This document shows, one piece after another, positions 16,477 through 24,959 of a stretch of 34,864 nucleotides of DNA. Source of the DNA: Pirellulales bacterium (lineage in GTDB: Bacteria > Planctomycetota > Planctomycetia > Pirellulales > JACPPG01); contig DASXEJ010000340.1 of assembly GCA_036490175.1 (NCBI GenBank), forward strand, positions 1 through 34,864. The letters run 5' to 3'. The notes under the pieces are model-generated. The model was not told the origin of the DNA. It made no database searches and worked only from the letters and a program-made list of their open reading frames with translations. How positions within the stretch are numbered: the first letter of the stretch is position 1; the number at the start of each line of letters is the position of its first letter. The position numbers and the translations under genes are program-made.

Positions 16477-16559
16477 CGAGTCCACAGAGCTGAGCAATCG
16501 TGGGCGGTAGTACCTGTGGTGCTGTATTGCCGTGCGGCTTGAACATCTCTGTGGACTCG
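16477..16559. ncRNA. Candidate structured RNA element after ribF
   Basis: A perfect 13-base inverted repeat, CGAGTCCACAGAG (16477-16489) with CTCTGTGGACTCG (16547-16559), encloses 57 bases. An inner stem, GGCGGTA (16503-16509) with TATTGCC (16525-16531), has two G-U pairs on the plus strand. A further hairpin GAGCG/CGCTC follows at 16598-16611. No open frame explains it. It may be a ribF 3' UTR element or a separate small RNA; a DNA-level palindromic repeat is the alternative. Strand is not settled. Confidence 0.45.
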
Positions 16560-16632
16560 GTGCGCTCTGGGATGGGATTCGTCTGGATGAGGGTTCTGAG
16601 CGTGGGCGCTCTGGCGGCGCGCGGGCGAAGGA

Positions 16633-16664
16633 GTCCCCCTAGGCGTGGACGCGACGTTTTTTTT
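16633..16664 (+). terminator. Possible intrinsic terminator after ribF
   Basis: A short GTCC/GGAC stem (16633-16636 with 16647-16650) plus GCG pairing options, then T8 at 16657-16664. The stem is weak but the T-run is the clearest in the region; it lies 54 bases before nrnA. Confidence 0.4.
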
Positions 16665-16717
16665 GTTAGGCTGCGTATTGTTGAATTTCAAGTGTTTTGT
16701 CGGAGCACTCATCCGCG

Positions 16718-17701
16718 ATGGCGATTGACTGGCGACGCTTTGTAGAATTGGTGAAGGCCCACCGCAAATTTGTGCTGACGAGCCACGTCCGCCCGGATTG
16801 CGACGCCTTGGGAAGCGAGTTGGGAATGGCACAAGTGCTGGAAGCACTTGGCAAAGAAGTTCGCATCGTCAACGCGCAAGCGACGCCGGCCAATTTGGCG
16901 TTTATCGATCCCACGAACCGCATCGCGGTATTGGGGCAAGACGTCACGGCCGCAGACTTGGCGTCCTACGATTGTCTGATGGTGCTCGATACTAGCGCCT
17001 GGGCCCAGTTAGGCGGTATGGGAGATGTCATTCGCGGCATCCAAGCCAAGAAGATTGTGCTCGACCATCATGTTAGTTCGGACGAGCTGGGGGCCGAGGT
17101 GTTTCGCAACGTCGCGGCCGAGGCTACCGGTCGTCTGGTCGTGGAAGCCGCCGGCGCACTAGATGTAAAGTTGACGCCCGAGATGGCGATGCCGCTATTT
17201 GCGGCGCTGGCCACCGATACAGGATGGTATCGGTTTGCGTCGACGACGGGCGAGACGTACCGTTTCGGCGGACAACTCGTCGATGCCGGTGCGCGACCGG
17301 CGGCGATTTATAATGCGATCTACGAGCAGGACACCTTGGCGCGGGTGCAATTGCGCGGCCGTATCCTGGCGCGGACTCAGACCGAGTTAGACGGACGCCT
17401 GGTCTTCACTTCTGTGACACGCGAAGACTTTGACGCGACCGGCGCGGCGGCCGCCGATACCGAAGACGTTGTGAATATGACGCTCGTGATCAGCGGCACC
17501 GACGTAGCGGTGATTTCCGTCGAACAACCCGACGGCAACGTCAAAGTCAGCTTTCGCAGCCGCGCCGGGCTCGATTGCAGCCGTTTGGCCGAAAGTTTCG
17601 GCGGTGGTGGCCACAAAGCCGCGGCGGGAGCCACCGTGCCCGGCCCATTGGCCGTGGCCGAGCCGCGCGTGCTTGACGCCGTGCGCGCGGCGATGCGATA
17701 A
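16718..17701 (+). CDS. nrnA: DHH/DHHA1 phosphoesterase, NrnA-type nanoRNase / pAp phosphatase
   Basis: 327 residues. Family members hydrolyse short oligoribonucleotides (2-5 nt) and 3'-phosphoadenosine 5'-phosphate, or cyclic-dinucleotide products such as pApA, with Mn2+. The DHH domain shows SHVRPDCDALGS (H23, D27, D29), MVLDTSAW (D91) and VLDHHVSSDELG (D116-H117-H118), and ATDTGWYRF supplies a further Asp. The C-terminal DHHA1 domain ends with FGGGGHKAAAGA. The frame opens at a TTG (16697) but the ATG at 16718 matches the usual MAIDWRRFVEL start. It could be named a RecJ-like exonuclease instead, but the length is that of NrnA. Confidence 0.93.
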   Translation: MAIDWRRFVELVKAHRKFVLTSHVRPDCDALGSELGMAQVLEALGKEVRIVNAQATPANLAFIDPTNRIAVLGQDVTAADLASYDCLMVLDTSAWAQLGGMGDVIRGIQAKKIVLDHHVSSDELGAEVFRNVAAEATGRLVVEAAGALDVKLTPEMAMPLFAALATDTGWYRFASTTGETYRFGGQLVDAGARPAAIYNAIYEQDTLARVQLRGRILARTQTELDGRLVFTSVTREDFDATGAAAADTEDVVNMTLVISGTDVAVISVEQPDGNVKVSFRSRAGLDCSRLAESFGGGGHKAAAGATVPGPLAVAEPRVLDAVRAAMR

Positions 17702-17756
17702 TTCGCTCGTCTGCCTGCCCTACTATCCCTCCGCAAATGTGATCCAACCTTTTATT

Positions 17757-17783
17757 GCCGTCATGTGCTTCGTGTATGACGGC
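17757..17783 (+). terminator. Hairpin after nrnA, possible terminator
   Basis: Perfect 8-base stem GCCGTCAT (17757-17764) / ATGACGGC (17776-17783), 11-base loop, 55 bases after the nrnA stop. No T-run follows, so termination is only a possibility. Confidence 0.3.
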
Positions 17784-17913
17784 CCCGCCCTCACGACAAG
17801 GATGTCCGCTTCGCTGGTAATACCGTTGTTTGGCCGACCGGGTGGCCGTATCTAGCGTTGCGGCATTCGGCGCGTAATCTGCGGCACATCGACAGAGCGT
17901 TAAGGAGTCATCG

Positions 17914-18495
17914 ATGCCTGCATCGCCATCGGTTCAACCCCCTGCATCGCCGAAGCCCGCCCTCGGCGAGCCTCGACGCGGATTCTTCGCTAAAGCCGCC
18001 GCCGTGGTGCTGGGGGGCCTCGTGGTCGTATGCCCATTTCTGGCTGGCCTGGCGGCCTTTCTCGATCCGCTAAATCGCAAAGTCGCCCGCGGTGCGTATA
18101 TGCGTGTGACACCGTTCGACGCCCTGGCCGATGACGGTACTCCGCGACGGTTTCCGGTGATCGCCGCCCGGCGCGACGCCTGGAACAAGTATCCGCCCGA
18201 GCCGGTCGGCGCTGTATTCATGCGGCGCGTGAAGACCGCGGAGCGGGTGGAAGTTTTCAACGTGATTTGCCCCCATCTGGGCTGCTCGGTCAGCTTCAAC
18301 GGTCCCCGCGATATTTTTCAGTGCCCTTGCCATACCAGTGCCTTCGAGCTGGATGGCGCGGTGATCTCGGGGCCCAGTCCGCGCGGGCTCGATACGCTCG
18401 AGTTCGAGATCCGCGACGCAAACGGCGTGGAAGAGGTGTGGGTCAGATTCGAGAACTTCTACACCGGCCGCGCGGATAAGGAGCCCAAGGAATGA
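17914..18495 (+). CDS. Rieske [2Fe-2S] protein of a cytochrome bc-type complex
   Basis: 193 residues. Carries electrons from quinol at the Qo site of cytochrome b to cytochrome c. The N-terminus has a twin-arginine start, RRGFFAKAAAVVLGGLVVV (about 21-39), that also forms the membrane anchor, so the folded cluster domain is on the periplasmic side via Tat. The cluster is held by CPHLGC and, after a 17-residue loop, CPCHTSAF: two Cys and two His plus the disulfide cysteines. GPSPRGLDTLEF is the Pro loop. GGAG stands six bases before the ATG. Its TGA overlaps the cytochrome b ATG (18492-18495), so the two subunits are translationally coupled. The gap to nrnA is 212 bases. Confidence 0.95.
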   Translation: MPASPSVQPPASPKPALGEPRRGFFAKAAAVVLGGLVVVCPFLAGLAAFLDPLNRKVARGAYMRVTPFDALADDGTPRRFPVIAARRDAWNKYPPEPVGAVFMRRVKTAERVEVFNVICPHLGCSVSFNGPRDIFQCPCHTSAFELDGAVISGPSPRGLDTLEFEIRDANGVEEVWVRFENFYTGRADKEPKE

Positions 18496-20429
18496 ACGCA
18501 TTGCTCCGTTGGCTAGACCACCGCACCGGCATTGCCGGCCTAATGCACGCAGCACTGTACGAGCACGTCCCCGGCGGAGCGCGTTGGCGCTACGTGTGGG
18601 GAAGCACTCTGGTGTTTGCCTTCGTCAGCCAGGTGATTACGGGCGTGTTCTTGTGGATGTCGTACGCGCCTAGCAGTCAAACGGCCTGGGAAAGCGTGTA
18701 TTACATCCAGCACGAGATGCAAGCCGGCTGGTTGCTGCGCGGCCTGCACCATTTCATGGCCCAGGCGATGGTCGTGCTGCTGGCGCTGCACTTGATGCAA
18801 GTTGTGATCGACGGCGCGTACCGCGCGCCGCGTGAAGTCAATTTTTGGCTCGGCCTGATACTGATGAAGATCGTGCTGGGGTTGTCTCTGACCGGCTATT
18901 TGCTTCCTTGGGACCAGAAGGGCTATTGGGCTACAATCGTGGCTACGAATCTGGCCGGCATCGTCCCTGGCGTGGGGCAGCAGTTGCAGACGCTGGTGGT
19001 GGGTGGATCGGAATACGGCCATTACACATTGACGCGATTCTTCGCACTGCATGCCGGGGTGTTGCCGGGCGCGCTGGTGGCCTTTCTGGTCGTACACGTG
19101 GCACTGTTCCGCCGGCACGGCCTGCATGCCAAGACGCCCACCAAGGGAGAGGACGGAACGTTCTGGCCGGACCAAATTCTCAAGGACGCCGTCGCTTGTC
19201 TGGCGGTGTTGGCCGTCGTGCTGTTTCTGACTATTTGGCCAGGACTGCGCAGCGAGCAAGGGTTGTTGCAGGTGTTGTCGTCGAGCCATCCTGGTGATGC
19301 GCTGGGGGCAGAGCTTGGTGCGCCGGCCGACGGCGCCACGCCCTATTCAGCCGCCCGACCCGAGTGGTATTTCCTGTTCTTGTTTCAGTTTCTCAAGCTG
19401 TTTCAGGGCTACGGCGAAACGGGTGAGTTGGTCGGCGCAATCGTCGCGCCGGGCGCCGTGATGCTGCTGTTGTTCTTGATGCCGCTGTTGGGGCATTGGA
19501 AGTTGGGGCATCGCTTCAACATTGGAATGTTGGGTTGTTTGTTCATCGGCATTGGCGTGCTGACGGCGCAGGCCGTGTGGGACGACCGACGGGCACAGTG
19601 GACTAACGATCCCGGCCCCGAAGCCGGAACGGCTCACGAGCAGTGGGAAGCGTCGCACAGTTATCTAGAGGCTGTGGAAAAGGCGGAATTCCAATCGCAT
19701 CGCGCCAGGGAGCTCGCGCGGGAATTCTCGATTCCGCCGGCGGGCGCGCTTGCGCTATTAAGGCAGGATGCCAAATTGCGCGGTCCGGAGCTGTTCGAGC
19801 AAAACTGCGCGGCCTGCCATAGCCATGTCGATGCCGAGGGGCACGGGATTGCGGCCAAGGACCCGAGCGCGCCGAACCTGTACGGCTTTGCCACTGCGAG
19901 CTGGCTCGAGGGCCTGCTCGATCCCGAGAAGATTGCCACGGCGGCCTACTTCGGGAACACGTCGCACAAGGATGGCGAAATGGTTTCGTTCGTGCAAGGG
20001 GACGAGTTCAAGGCGTTGTCGGCCGATCAGAAACGCGAGATCGTGGCGGTACTCTCGGCCGAGGCGCAACTCGCATCGGCGACGGATCGGTTGCCAGACG
20101 AAGCTGCCAGGATCGCGGCCGGCGCGGCGCTAATCAAGGATCAAGCCGGCTGCACAAACTGTCATCACTTCCAGGACACGGGAAGTCTTGGCAGTGCGCC
20201 GGATCTGAGCGGCTATGGTTCGCGCGAATGGCTGTTGGGCATGATCAGCAACCCAGAACACGAACGCTTCTATGGCGACAAGAACGATCGCATGCCGGCC
20301 TTTGCCGCGGGCGAAAACATCGAACAGCACCGTTTGAATGCGCAGGAGCTGGGGCTGATCGTCGACTGGCTGCGCGGCAAGTGGTTCGAGCCTGCCTCGG
20401 AAGCGGCGCACAATCCGGCAGCCGAATAA
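18492..20429 (+). CDS. Cytochrome b (b6-like) fused to a C-terminal diheme cytochrome c
   Basis: 645 residues. Quinol oxidase subunit of a bc-type complex. Residues 1-210 are the four-helix b core with heme ligands H86/H100 in helix B and H187/H202 in helix D; the 14 residues between the helix D histidines are the b6 spacing, not the 13 of mitochondrial b. Residues about 225-365 are the subunit-IV-like part with Qo motif PEWYF (290-294) and further helices. No cysteine occupies position 35, so the extra covalent heme of b6f is not expected. After about residue 370 comes a periplasmic domain with two heme c sites, CAACH (439-443) and CTNCH (554-558); M497 and M601 (RMPAF) are possible sixth ligands. 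The fusion would replace separate cytochrome c1. Coupled to the Rieske gene by ATGA. Confidence 0.93.
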   Translation: MNALLRWLDHRTGIAGLMHAALYEHVPGGARWRYVWGSTLVFAFVSQVITGVFLWMSYAPSSQTAWESVYYIQHEMQAGWLLRGLHHFMAQAMVVLLALHLMQVVIDGAYRAPREVNFWLGLILMKIVLGLSLTGYLLPWDQKGYWATIVATNLAGIVPGVGQQLQTLVVGGSEYGHYTLTRFFALHAGVLPGALVAFLVVHVALFRRHGLHAKTPTKGEDGTFWPDQILKDAVACLAVLAVVLFLTIWPGLRSEQGLLQVLSSSHPGDALGAELGAPADGATPYSAARPEWYFLFLFQFLKLFQGYGETGELVGAIVAPGAVMLLLFLMPLLGHWKLGHRFNIGMLGCLFIGIGVLTAQAVWDDRRAQWTNDPGPEAGTAHEQWEASHSYLEAVEKAEFQSHRARELAREFSIPPAGALALLRQDAKLRGPELFEQNCAACHSHVDAEGHGIAAKDPSAPNLYGFATASWLEGLLDPEKIATAAYFGNTSHKDGEMVSFVQGDEFKALSADQKREIVAVLSAEAQLASATDRLPDEAARIAAGAALIKDQAGCTNCHHFQDTGSLGSAPDLSGYGSREWLLGMISNPEHERFYGDKNDRMPAFAAGENIEQHRLNAQELGLIVDWLRGKWFEPASEAAHNPAAE

Positions 20430-20640
20430 TTCGCCATCCGGGAATGCGTAGTGCCTTGCTGGACAATTGGGGCGCCTTTCGCCGTGGCGGACAGCGTTTT
20501 CGACCCAATCCGCGCAGGCGCGATGCAGGGTCCGCAGAATCGCTACAGCCTACACCGCAGGTAAAGTTCCGCGCAGGTCGTGGTCGACCCTCTTGCTAGG
20601 GGCCCATTGTCGCGACCCCAGCGCAGGGCAAAACCTGGTC

Positions 20641-21453
20641 ATGTGGTGTAAGAGTTGCCGACAAGATGTTCCGGCCGTGAGCGGCGCCAGCGATGAAAAG
20701 CCGTGCTGCATTCGTTGCGGCGCGGTGACGATCGCCGGCGCGCGCGGCGCAACCCGGCAACCGGCCCGAGCGATGGCCGCGGCGCAAGGGATATCGGCCG
20801 CGGCACATGGCAGTGGGGGCGCGGACAAAACGGAACCGATCGGCGGCGACACCGCGACGGTTACGATTCGAGCGCCGCTGGCGGACTTCGATACCTGGGA
20901 GTTGGCAGAGCAGCTGCGGCACGTCGACCGCATTCTCTCGGGCGCCAGATTCTCGACCGCATTGCAGCATCCGGCTATCGGTGCTCAGCCGCCGGCGCCC
21001 ACCAGTGCTACGCGCAAACGCCTAGCCTCATTGTCGACTTCCGACGGTCGTCCGCGCGGCAGCCGCTTGCGTTCCCGCGTCGCTTGGACGGCCGTGGCAG
21101 CCGGAGCGGCAGTGCTAGCCTGCGGCATCCTACTGCTGTGCGGCGGCGCCCTTTTGGGGCATGGCACCTGGCAAAGCATCGGCCTACCCATCACGCTGCT
21201 GGGACAGGTGGCACTGCTGTTGGGAATGATGATGCAGTTGGATTTGGTCTGGAAGGGAAAGCGCGAGACGGCCAGCAAACTGTACCGCTTTCAAAAGCGA
21301 TTGGTGGATCTCGAGGCCTTGGCGGCCGAACTCGCGCCCGCCACGGACGATGACAACGACTCGGCCCGCGCGGGCGACGAGCGCGAACTGCTGGTCGAAC
21401 TAAAGACGCGCCTCGACCTGCTGGCGCATCGGTTGAACTTGCCTTGCGGCTAG
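20641..21453 (+). CDS. Zinc-ribbon membrane protein, unknown function
   Basis: 270 residues from the ATG at 20641; the open frame reaches back to 20467 but the upstream residues have no character. The start MWCKSCRQDVP with C3-x2-C6, and C23-x2-C26 in CCIRCG, forms a zinc ribbon. I associate this start with planctomycete hypothetical proteins (memory, unverified). A disordered Ala/Gly/Arg stretch leads to FDTWELAEQLRHVDRILSG (about 83-101), an amphipathic helix. Two membrane helices follow (about 148-172 and 180-202), with a Cys/Gly-rich first helix. A charged C-terminal helix (RFQKRLVDLEALAAEL onward) probably forms a coiled coil. A membrane-anchored regulatory or scaffold protein is possible; no enzyme motif is seen. 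The gap of 211 bases to the cytochrome gene does not force a shared operon. Confidence 0.85.
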   Translation: MWCKSCRQDVPAVSGASDEKPCCIRCGAVTIAGARGATRQPARAMAAAQGISAAAHGSGGADKTEPIGGDTATVTIRAPLADFDTWELAEQLRHVDRILSGARFSTALQHPAIGAQPPAPTSATRKRLASLSTSDGRPRGSRLRSRVAWTAVAAGAAVLACGILLLCGGALLGHGTWQSIGLPITLLGQVALLLGMMMQLDLVWKGKRETASKLYRFQKRLVDLEALAAELAPATDDDNDSARAGDERELLVELKTRLDLLAHRLNLPCG

Positions 21454-21487
21454 AGTTGCTGCCGCGATCCCGGGGCTTGCGGACCGC

Positions 21488-21515
21488 GTTCATTCCATAC
21501 AGTTGTGCAATGAAC
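21488..21515 (-). terminator. Hairpin between converging genes
   Basis: GTTCATT (21488-21494) pairs with AATGAAC (21509-21515) over a 14-base loop, between the converging ends of the zinc-ribbon gene and the 775-residue membrane protein gene. No T-run, so termination is weakly supported. Confidence 0.25.
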
Positions 21516-21547
21516 CGTTGCGCAGAGTGAACTGTCGGGCCATCTTG

Positions 21548-23875
21548 TCACAGCACGGCGGCTTCCTTGTCCTTCAGCAGCAGTTCTGACAGGAACGCCA
21601 AGACGTAGCAAACCGCCGCTAGGACATAGAGCGAGCGGAAGCCCAGATACATCGAGCTGTATTCCAGCAACCCGCCGCATATGGCTCCCAACAGGTTCAT
21701 GGCCATGATCCCTGCAACGTGCCCTCGATTCGCCAACAAGGTGGAAAAGAGGATGCCCGAGAAGAGCAGCGGGCATGTGAGAACGATGGCCGTCTCCAGT
21801 CGCCCGAGTGTGGTGGATTCAAAGCCTCCCAATTTCGACACGTACCAGCCGATACCCAGAGAAGCCCACAGCAGCAGATAGGGAATGAACGTGTTTTTGA
21901 TGTTAAACCATTGAACTGCGCAGTTCCCCAGGAAGGCCATCAACAGGATGCCTGCGATCACGATGCCAATGATGTGCCATGTGTTCCCGAAGGTCAGGCC
22001 CATTTCGGTAATGCCCTTGGTTTCAATGAGCATGAATCCCACGCCCAAGAAGAAGAACGACAGGTGGCTGAACTTGGGCGTTTCGTTGAGAAAGTTGGCG
22101 GCCAGCAATAGCGACAGCGCGACGATCTGAAAGATCATGACCAGGTAGGACTTGGGAAATACGCGCTCGGGCATATAGAAGAACGGCCAATCGTCTGTCG
22201 ACACGTCGGCGTGCAGCGCGGGGTCGGCGTATTTCTCATTCATTTCTATGAAACCGGTATCGGCGATCAGCGTGGGGGGCAGCTTCCAGTTGCTGTCGTT
22301 CGATTCCAGAAAAATTACGGCCCCGGTAAAGCCCGTGGCGATGCAAATCGGCGGTCGCCCATCAAAGGCTTGCTCCATCATCAGATAGATCTTGCGGGCC
22401 AGGCTGTCGGACAATACGACGAACGACAGCGCAATCATGCCGTCGGGCTTGAGGCGGCTGCGGGCTTCGCGCAGGCCCTCGATCGTATAGACGAACGAGT
22501 CGAGGCGGACGCTGGAGCCTTGGCTCAACAACGTGTGCGAATCGAGCAATCCATACACTATCAAATCGTACATGCGATCCGTGCGCCGTAGAAACGAGCG
22601 GGCATCGTCGTTCACCGCGGTCGTGCGCGGGTCGGTGTATGGTTTCTCCGGATGGCTCATCTTGCCCACCTGCAGAATGGCGGGGTCGATTTCAATAGCG
22701 TCGACCTTGCCGGCCCCCGCGCGCAGCGCCGCGGCGACGTCGTTGCCGGTGCCCGCTCCGACCACGGCGACGTCGGCCAGCGCCGGGCTGGCCTTGTAGG
22801 CAAAATCATAGTAGTTGCGGAAATCGACCATCTCGGCCGTCAGGCACTCGCCGGCGAGATTGTGAATATGTTGGTAGTAGTGGCCGGCCGCGCGAATTTC
22901 GGTGTAGCCGGTGTCGTTGGGATAGATTTCCAGTAGCTGATAGGGGGTGTAAACCCTGTTCCAAAGCGGATTGATCGGCCACCAAGCAAGCGCCGTAGCG
23001 CCCACGAGCGTAAAGAGCGAAGCCGTGAGCATTGTGGACGATTTGCGCACATGAAACAGGAGCAGCGCCAGAAAGCACAGCGCGAACCACACCAGGGGTG
23101 GCGTCCAGGCGAAACTTTCGCCGAGCATCAGCAACACGCCGGCCAGGCTGCCGAGCAGATTCAATCCGTACGCGCGCAGTTTCGAACGGCGTTCCATCAG
23201 ACGACCGCAAAGCTGACCCACCGGCAGAAACGTCACGGCTGTCAGCAAGAAGACCACAGTCAGCAGCAGGTACAAAGCCGCGGCCTGAACCAGGTTCGTC
23301 TTTCCCAAGCCCATCGTCAGCTGCTCGGGAAAGGGAATGGAACCAAAGACCGGCACCAGGCGCGTCATCATCAAAAAGCCAAATTGCCAGGCTAACAGCG
23401 GGATCACGGTCAGCAGCGGAATACGGTCTCGTCCAGCGAGGCCGTAGCCCAATCCCAGACCAGCAAAACAGGCTAGCAAGCTGAAGTTTTTATAGAACGC
23501 CACGAACTCCAACACAGAAGACTGCCAACGAATCAGCGCCAATTCGAGTAAAAGGCTGAGCGCCGCGGTGATGAAGATGGCGACGTCGACGTAGCGGATG
23601 TCGAGCGTGTCGAGAAACCGCGCTTGCTCCGCGGCGTCATTATCCAAGAAGGCCGTCACCTTTCGAAGGAAATAGTACAGCACTACCGTGGCGACGATGG
23701 CCGCCAGCCCCAGCACGGCCGCAGCTATCAAGAAGGAGGTTGAAGAGAATGAGGCAAACCGGCCGGCTAAACCTAACCTGGCTAGCACCAGAAAGCTGCC
23801 GAAACCGATGATAATCAGCAATCGATTCAGCGATCGCAACATTCCAGATTCGCGCCCCACTTCTGACGATGACAT
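21548..23875 (-). CDS. Large membrane protein with embedded spermidine-synthase-like methyltransferase domain
   Basis: 775 residues in three parts. Residues about 15-300 hold roughly eight membrane helices, including FITAALSLLLELALIRWQSS, the family-type helix start. Residues about 310-590 are a soluble Rossmann domain: VAVVGAGTGNDVAAALRAGA (369-388) binds the S-adenosyl group, EIDP (395-398) holds its ribose, NDDARSFL (422-429) and DLIVYGLLDSH (437-447) complete the spermidine-synthase pattern. Residues about 600-770 give a second block of helices (FLGVGFMLIETKGITEMGL and so on). The DxxT/D catalytic pattern of real aminopropyltransferases is not clear, so a polyamine product should not be assumed. 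The membrane blocks resemble a transporter or a membrane-bound transferase. Single gene with its own promoter candidate. Confidence 0.85.
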   Translation of the reverse strand: MSSSEVGRESGMLRSLNRLLIIIGFGSFLVLARLGLAGRFASFSSTSFLIAAAVLGLAAIVATVVLYYFLRKVTAFLDNDAAEQARFLDTLDIRYVDVAIFITAALSLLLELALIRWQSSVLEFVAFYKNFSLLACFAGLGLGYGLAGRDRIPLLTVIPLLAWQFGFLMMTRLVPVFGSIPFPEQLTMGLGKTNLVQAAALYLLLTVVFLLTAVTFLPVGQLCGRLMERRSKLRAYGLNLLGSLAGVLLMLGESFAWTPPLVWFALCFLALLLFHVRKSSTMLTASLFTLVGATALAWWPINPLWNRVYTPYQLLEIYPNDTGYTEIRAAGHYYQHIHNLAGECLTAEMVDFRNYYDFAYKASPALADVAVVGAGTGNDVAAALRAGAGKVDAIEIDPAILQVGKMSHPEKPYTDPRTTAVNDDARSFLRRTDRMYDLIVYGLLDSHTLLSQGSSVRLDSFVYTIEGLREARSRLKPDGMIALSFVVLSDSLARKIYLMMEQAFDGRPPICIATGFTGAVIFLESNDSNWKLPPTLIADTGFIEMNEKYADPALHADVSTDDWPFFYMPERVFPKSYLVMIFQIVALSLLLAANFLNETPKFSHLSFFFLGVGFMLIETKGITEMGLTFGNTWHIIGIVIAGILLMAFLGNCAVQWFNIKNTFIPYLLLWASLGIGWYVSKLGGFESTTLGRLETAIVLTCPLLFSGILFSTLLANRGHVAGIMAMNLLGAICGGLLEYSSMYLGFRSLYVLAAVCYVLAFLSELLLKDKEAAVL

Positions 23876-23910
23876 GTGTTCGTGTCTCCGAGCCAGCTGT
23901 TAGCCGTGAT

Positions 23911-23922
23911 TGCATCGATGCA
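23911..23922. promoter_or_regulatory. Palindrome, candidate operator
   Basis: TGCATCGATGCA is a perfect 12-base palindrome. It lies 15-26 bases downstream of the predicted transcription start and 36 bases before the ATG, where a repressor would block elongation or initiation. Confidence 0.35.
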
Positions 23923-23943
23923 TGACGCTTTGTCGCGGCGGCT

Positions 23944-23972
23944 AGTATAGGCACACACTAAACGCATAGCAA
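23944..23972 (-). promoter_or_regulatory. Candidate promoter of the 775-residue membrane protein gene
   Basis: On minus: TTGCTA (complement of 23967-23972), 17-base spacer, TATACT (complement of 23944-23949; five of six). The leader would be about 62 bases. Confidence 0.5.
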
Positions 23973-24362
23973 AAAGGATTATTAATTTCCTGCGGTGCTG
24001 AATTGCTTAAAAGCGAGTCGCGAACGTATCAGCAGACGTCTATGGGTTGGTTGGCAAGGCGATGTAGGAGACACGACATGGACCCGCCGTGCGCGCAGCC
24101 GTGCAGCGCAACGTCTACAGAGAGGTGAGATGCCGCAGCGCCGAGCAGCGCGAAGTTGCGAACATGAGGCAGCAACCTGCCCGGCTGAATCGGCGAGCTC
24201 AGGGACGCGTCCGCCGGCAAGGGAACAGGCGCGCCCCTGACCTCGAGCCGATGTGGTGAAGGGGAGGAGCGTAGGGCATGAAGAGCGGCTCGATCACAAT
24301 GGAAAGAGCCAGGCGATGGAATCCCGGCGCCTCATGTGACAGCGCAAGCGGCTCTCCACCTG

Positions 24363-24959
24363 CTACTGAGTCTGGAGACGCTTCGCGCGCCGTAGCGCGA
24401 GTAGACCGATCGCGGCGCCTGCGCCCGCGAGCAGCAATCCGGTCGGTTCGGGAACGACCTTTGCGTCGAACTGCTGACCGGCATCGCCGAACGGAAAGCC
24501 GATATAGAGAAACGACGTCGTGACTTTGTCGACCGGGAAGAAGGCCTGGCTTTCCAATACCGCGGGCGAGTCTGGACTGGTGAACTCGAATTTAGCGGTG
24601 CCACCCGGTGCGATCGCCGAGCCGGTCAGGTTGTAGTACTCGATGCCATAGCCATCACCGGGGATCGCCGAGTTGTGCGATATTGGCGCTATCCACCCGG
24701 TGGGCATGCTTGTGACCGTGGGGAGCGAAGGCAAGAAGTCATAATCGATGGGCGTAGCGGTCCAGCCAAACCAGAACGTACCAATGTTCGTCGTGCCGGT
24801 GTTCTGCAATGTCACGGTGTAATCGTAGGGGGCGCTCGTCGAAGTAGTCGATACGGTCGCCGAGGCTAACAACCCGGCAAACGCCGTTGACGGTGCGCAA
24901 ATTAGTAGTGCAATCGCCAGAACCAACAGATAATTCCATCGAGTGTCTATTAGACGCAT
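24363..24959 (-). CDS. PEP-CTERM sorted extracellular protein
   Basis: 198 residues from the ATG at 24959, which has GAGG six bases before it; the open frame goes back to 25211 without protein character. The signal peptide is about 1-28 (NYLLVLAIALLICAPSTAFA). The mature part is Thr/Ser/Gly/Pro-rich beta sequence (YDYTVTLQNTGTTNIGTFWF; STFS-like strands later) of a kind seen in extracellular sheet proteins. The C-terminus has the exosortase signal: KVVPEPTGLLLAGAGAAIG, then a hydrophobic helix and an ALRRAKR cluster. Exosortase (EpsH-type) should cleave it and release or anchor the protein. No enzyme motif; the substrate or partner is unknown. The upstream 600 bases have no gene; GH5 is the next gene on this strand. 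Confidence 0.88.
   Translation of the reverse strand: MRLIDTRWNYLLVLAIALLICAPSTAFAGLLASATVSTTSTSAPYDYTVTLQNTGTTNIGTFWFGWTATPIDYDFLPSLPTVTSMPTGWIAPISHNSAIPGDGYGIEYYNLTGSAIAPGGTAKFEFTSPDSPAVLESQAFFPVDKVTTSFLYIGFPFGDAGQQFDAKVVPEPTGLLLAGAGAAIGLLALRRAKRLQTQ

Larger units (their letters stand above)
23876..24362. other. Intergenic region with promoter and operator-like palindrome
   Basis: 487 bases. It holds the promoter of the 775-residue protein gene (23944-23972) and a perfect palindrome (23911-23922). From 24000 to 24362 I see no gene; small plus-strand frames have no protein character, and no terminator for the PEP-CTERM gene is evident. Confidence 0.6.
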
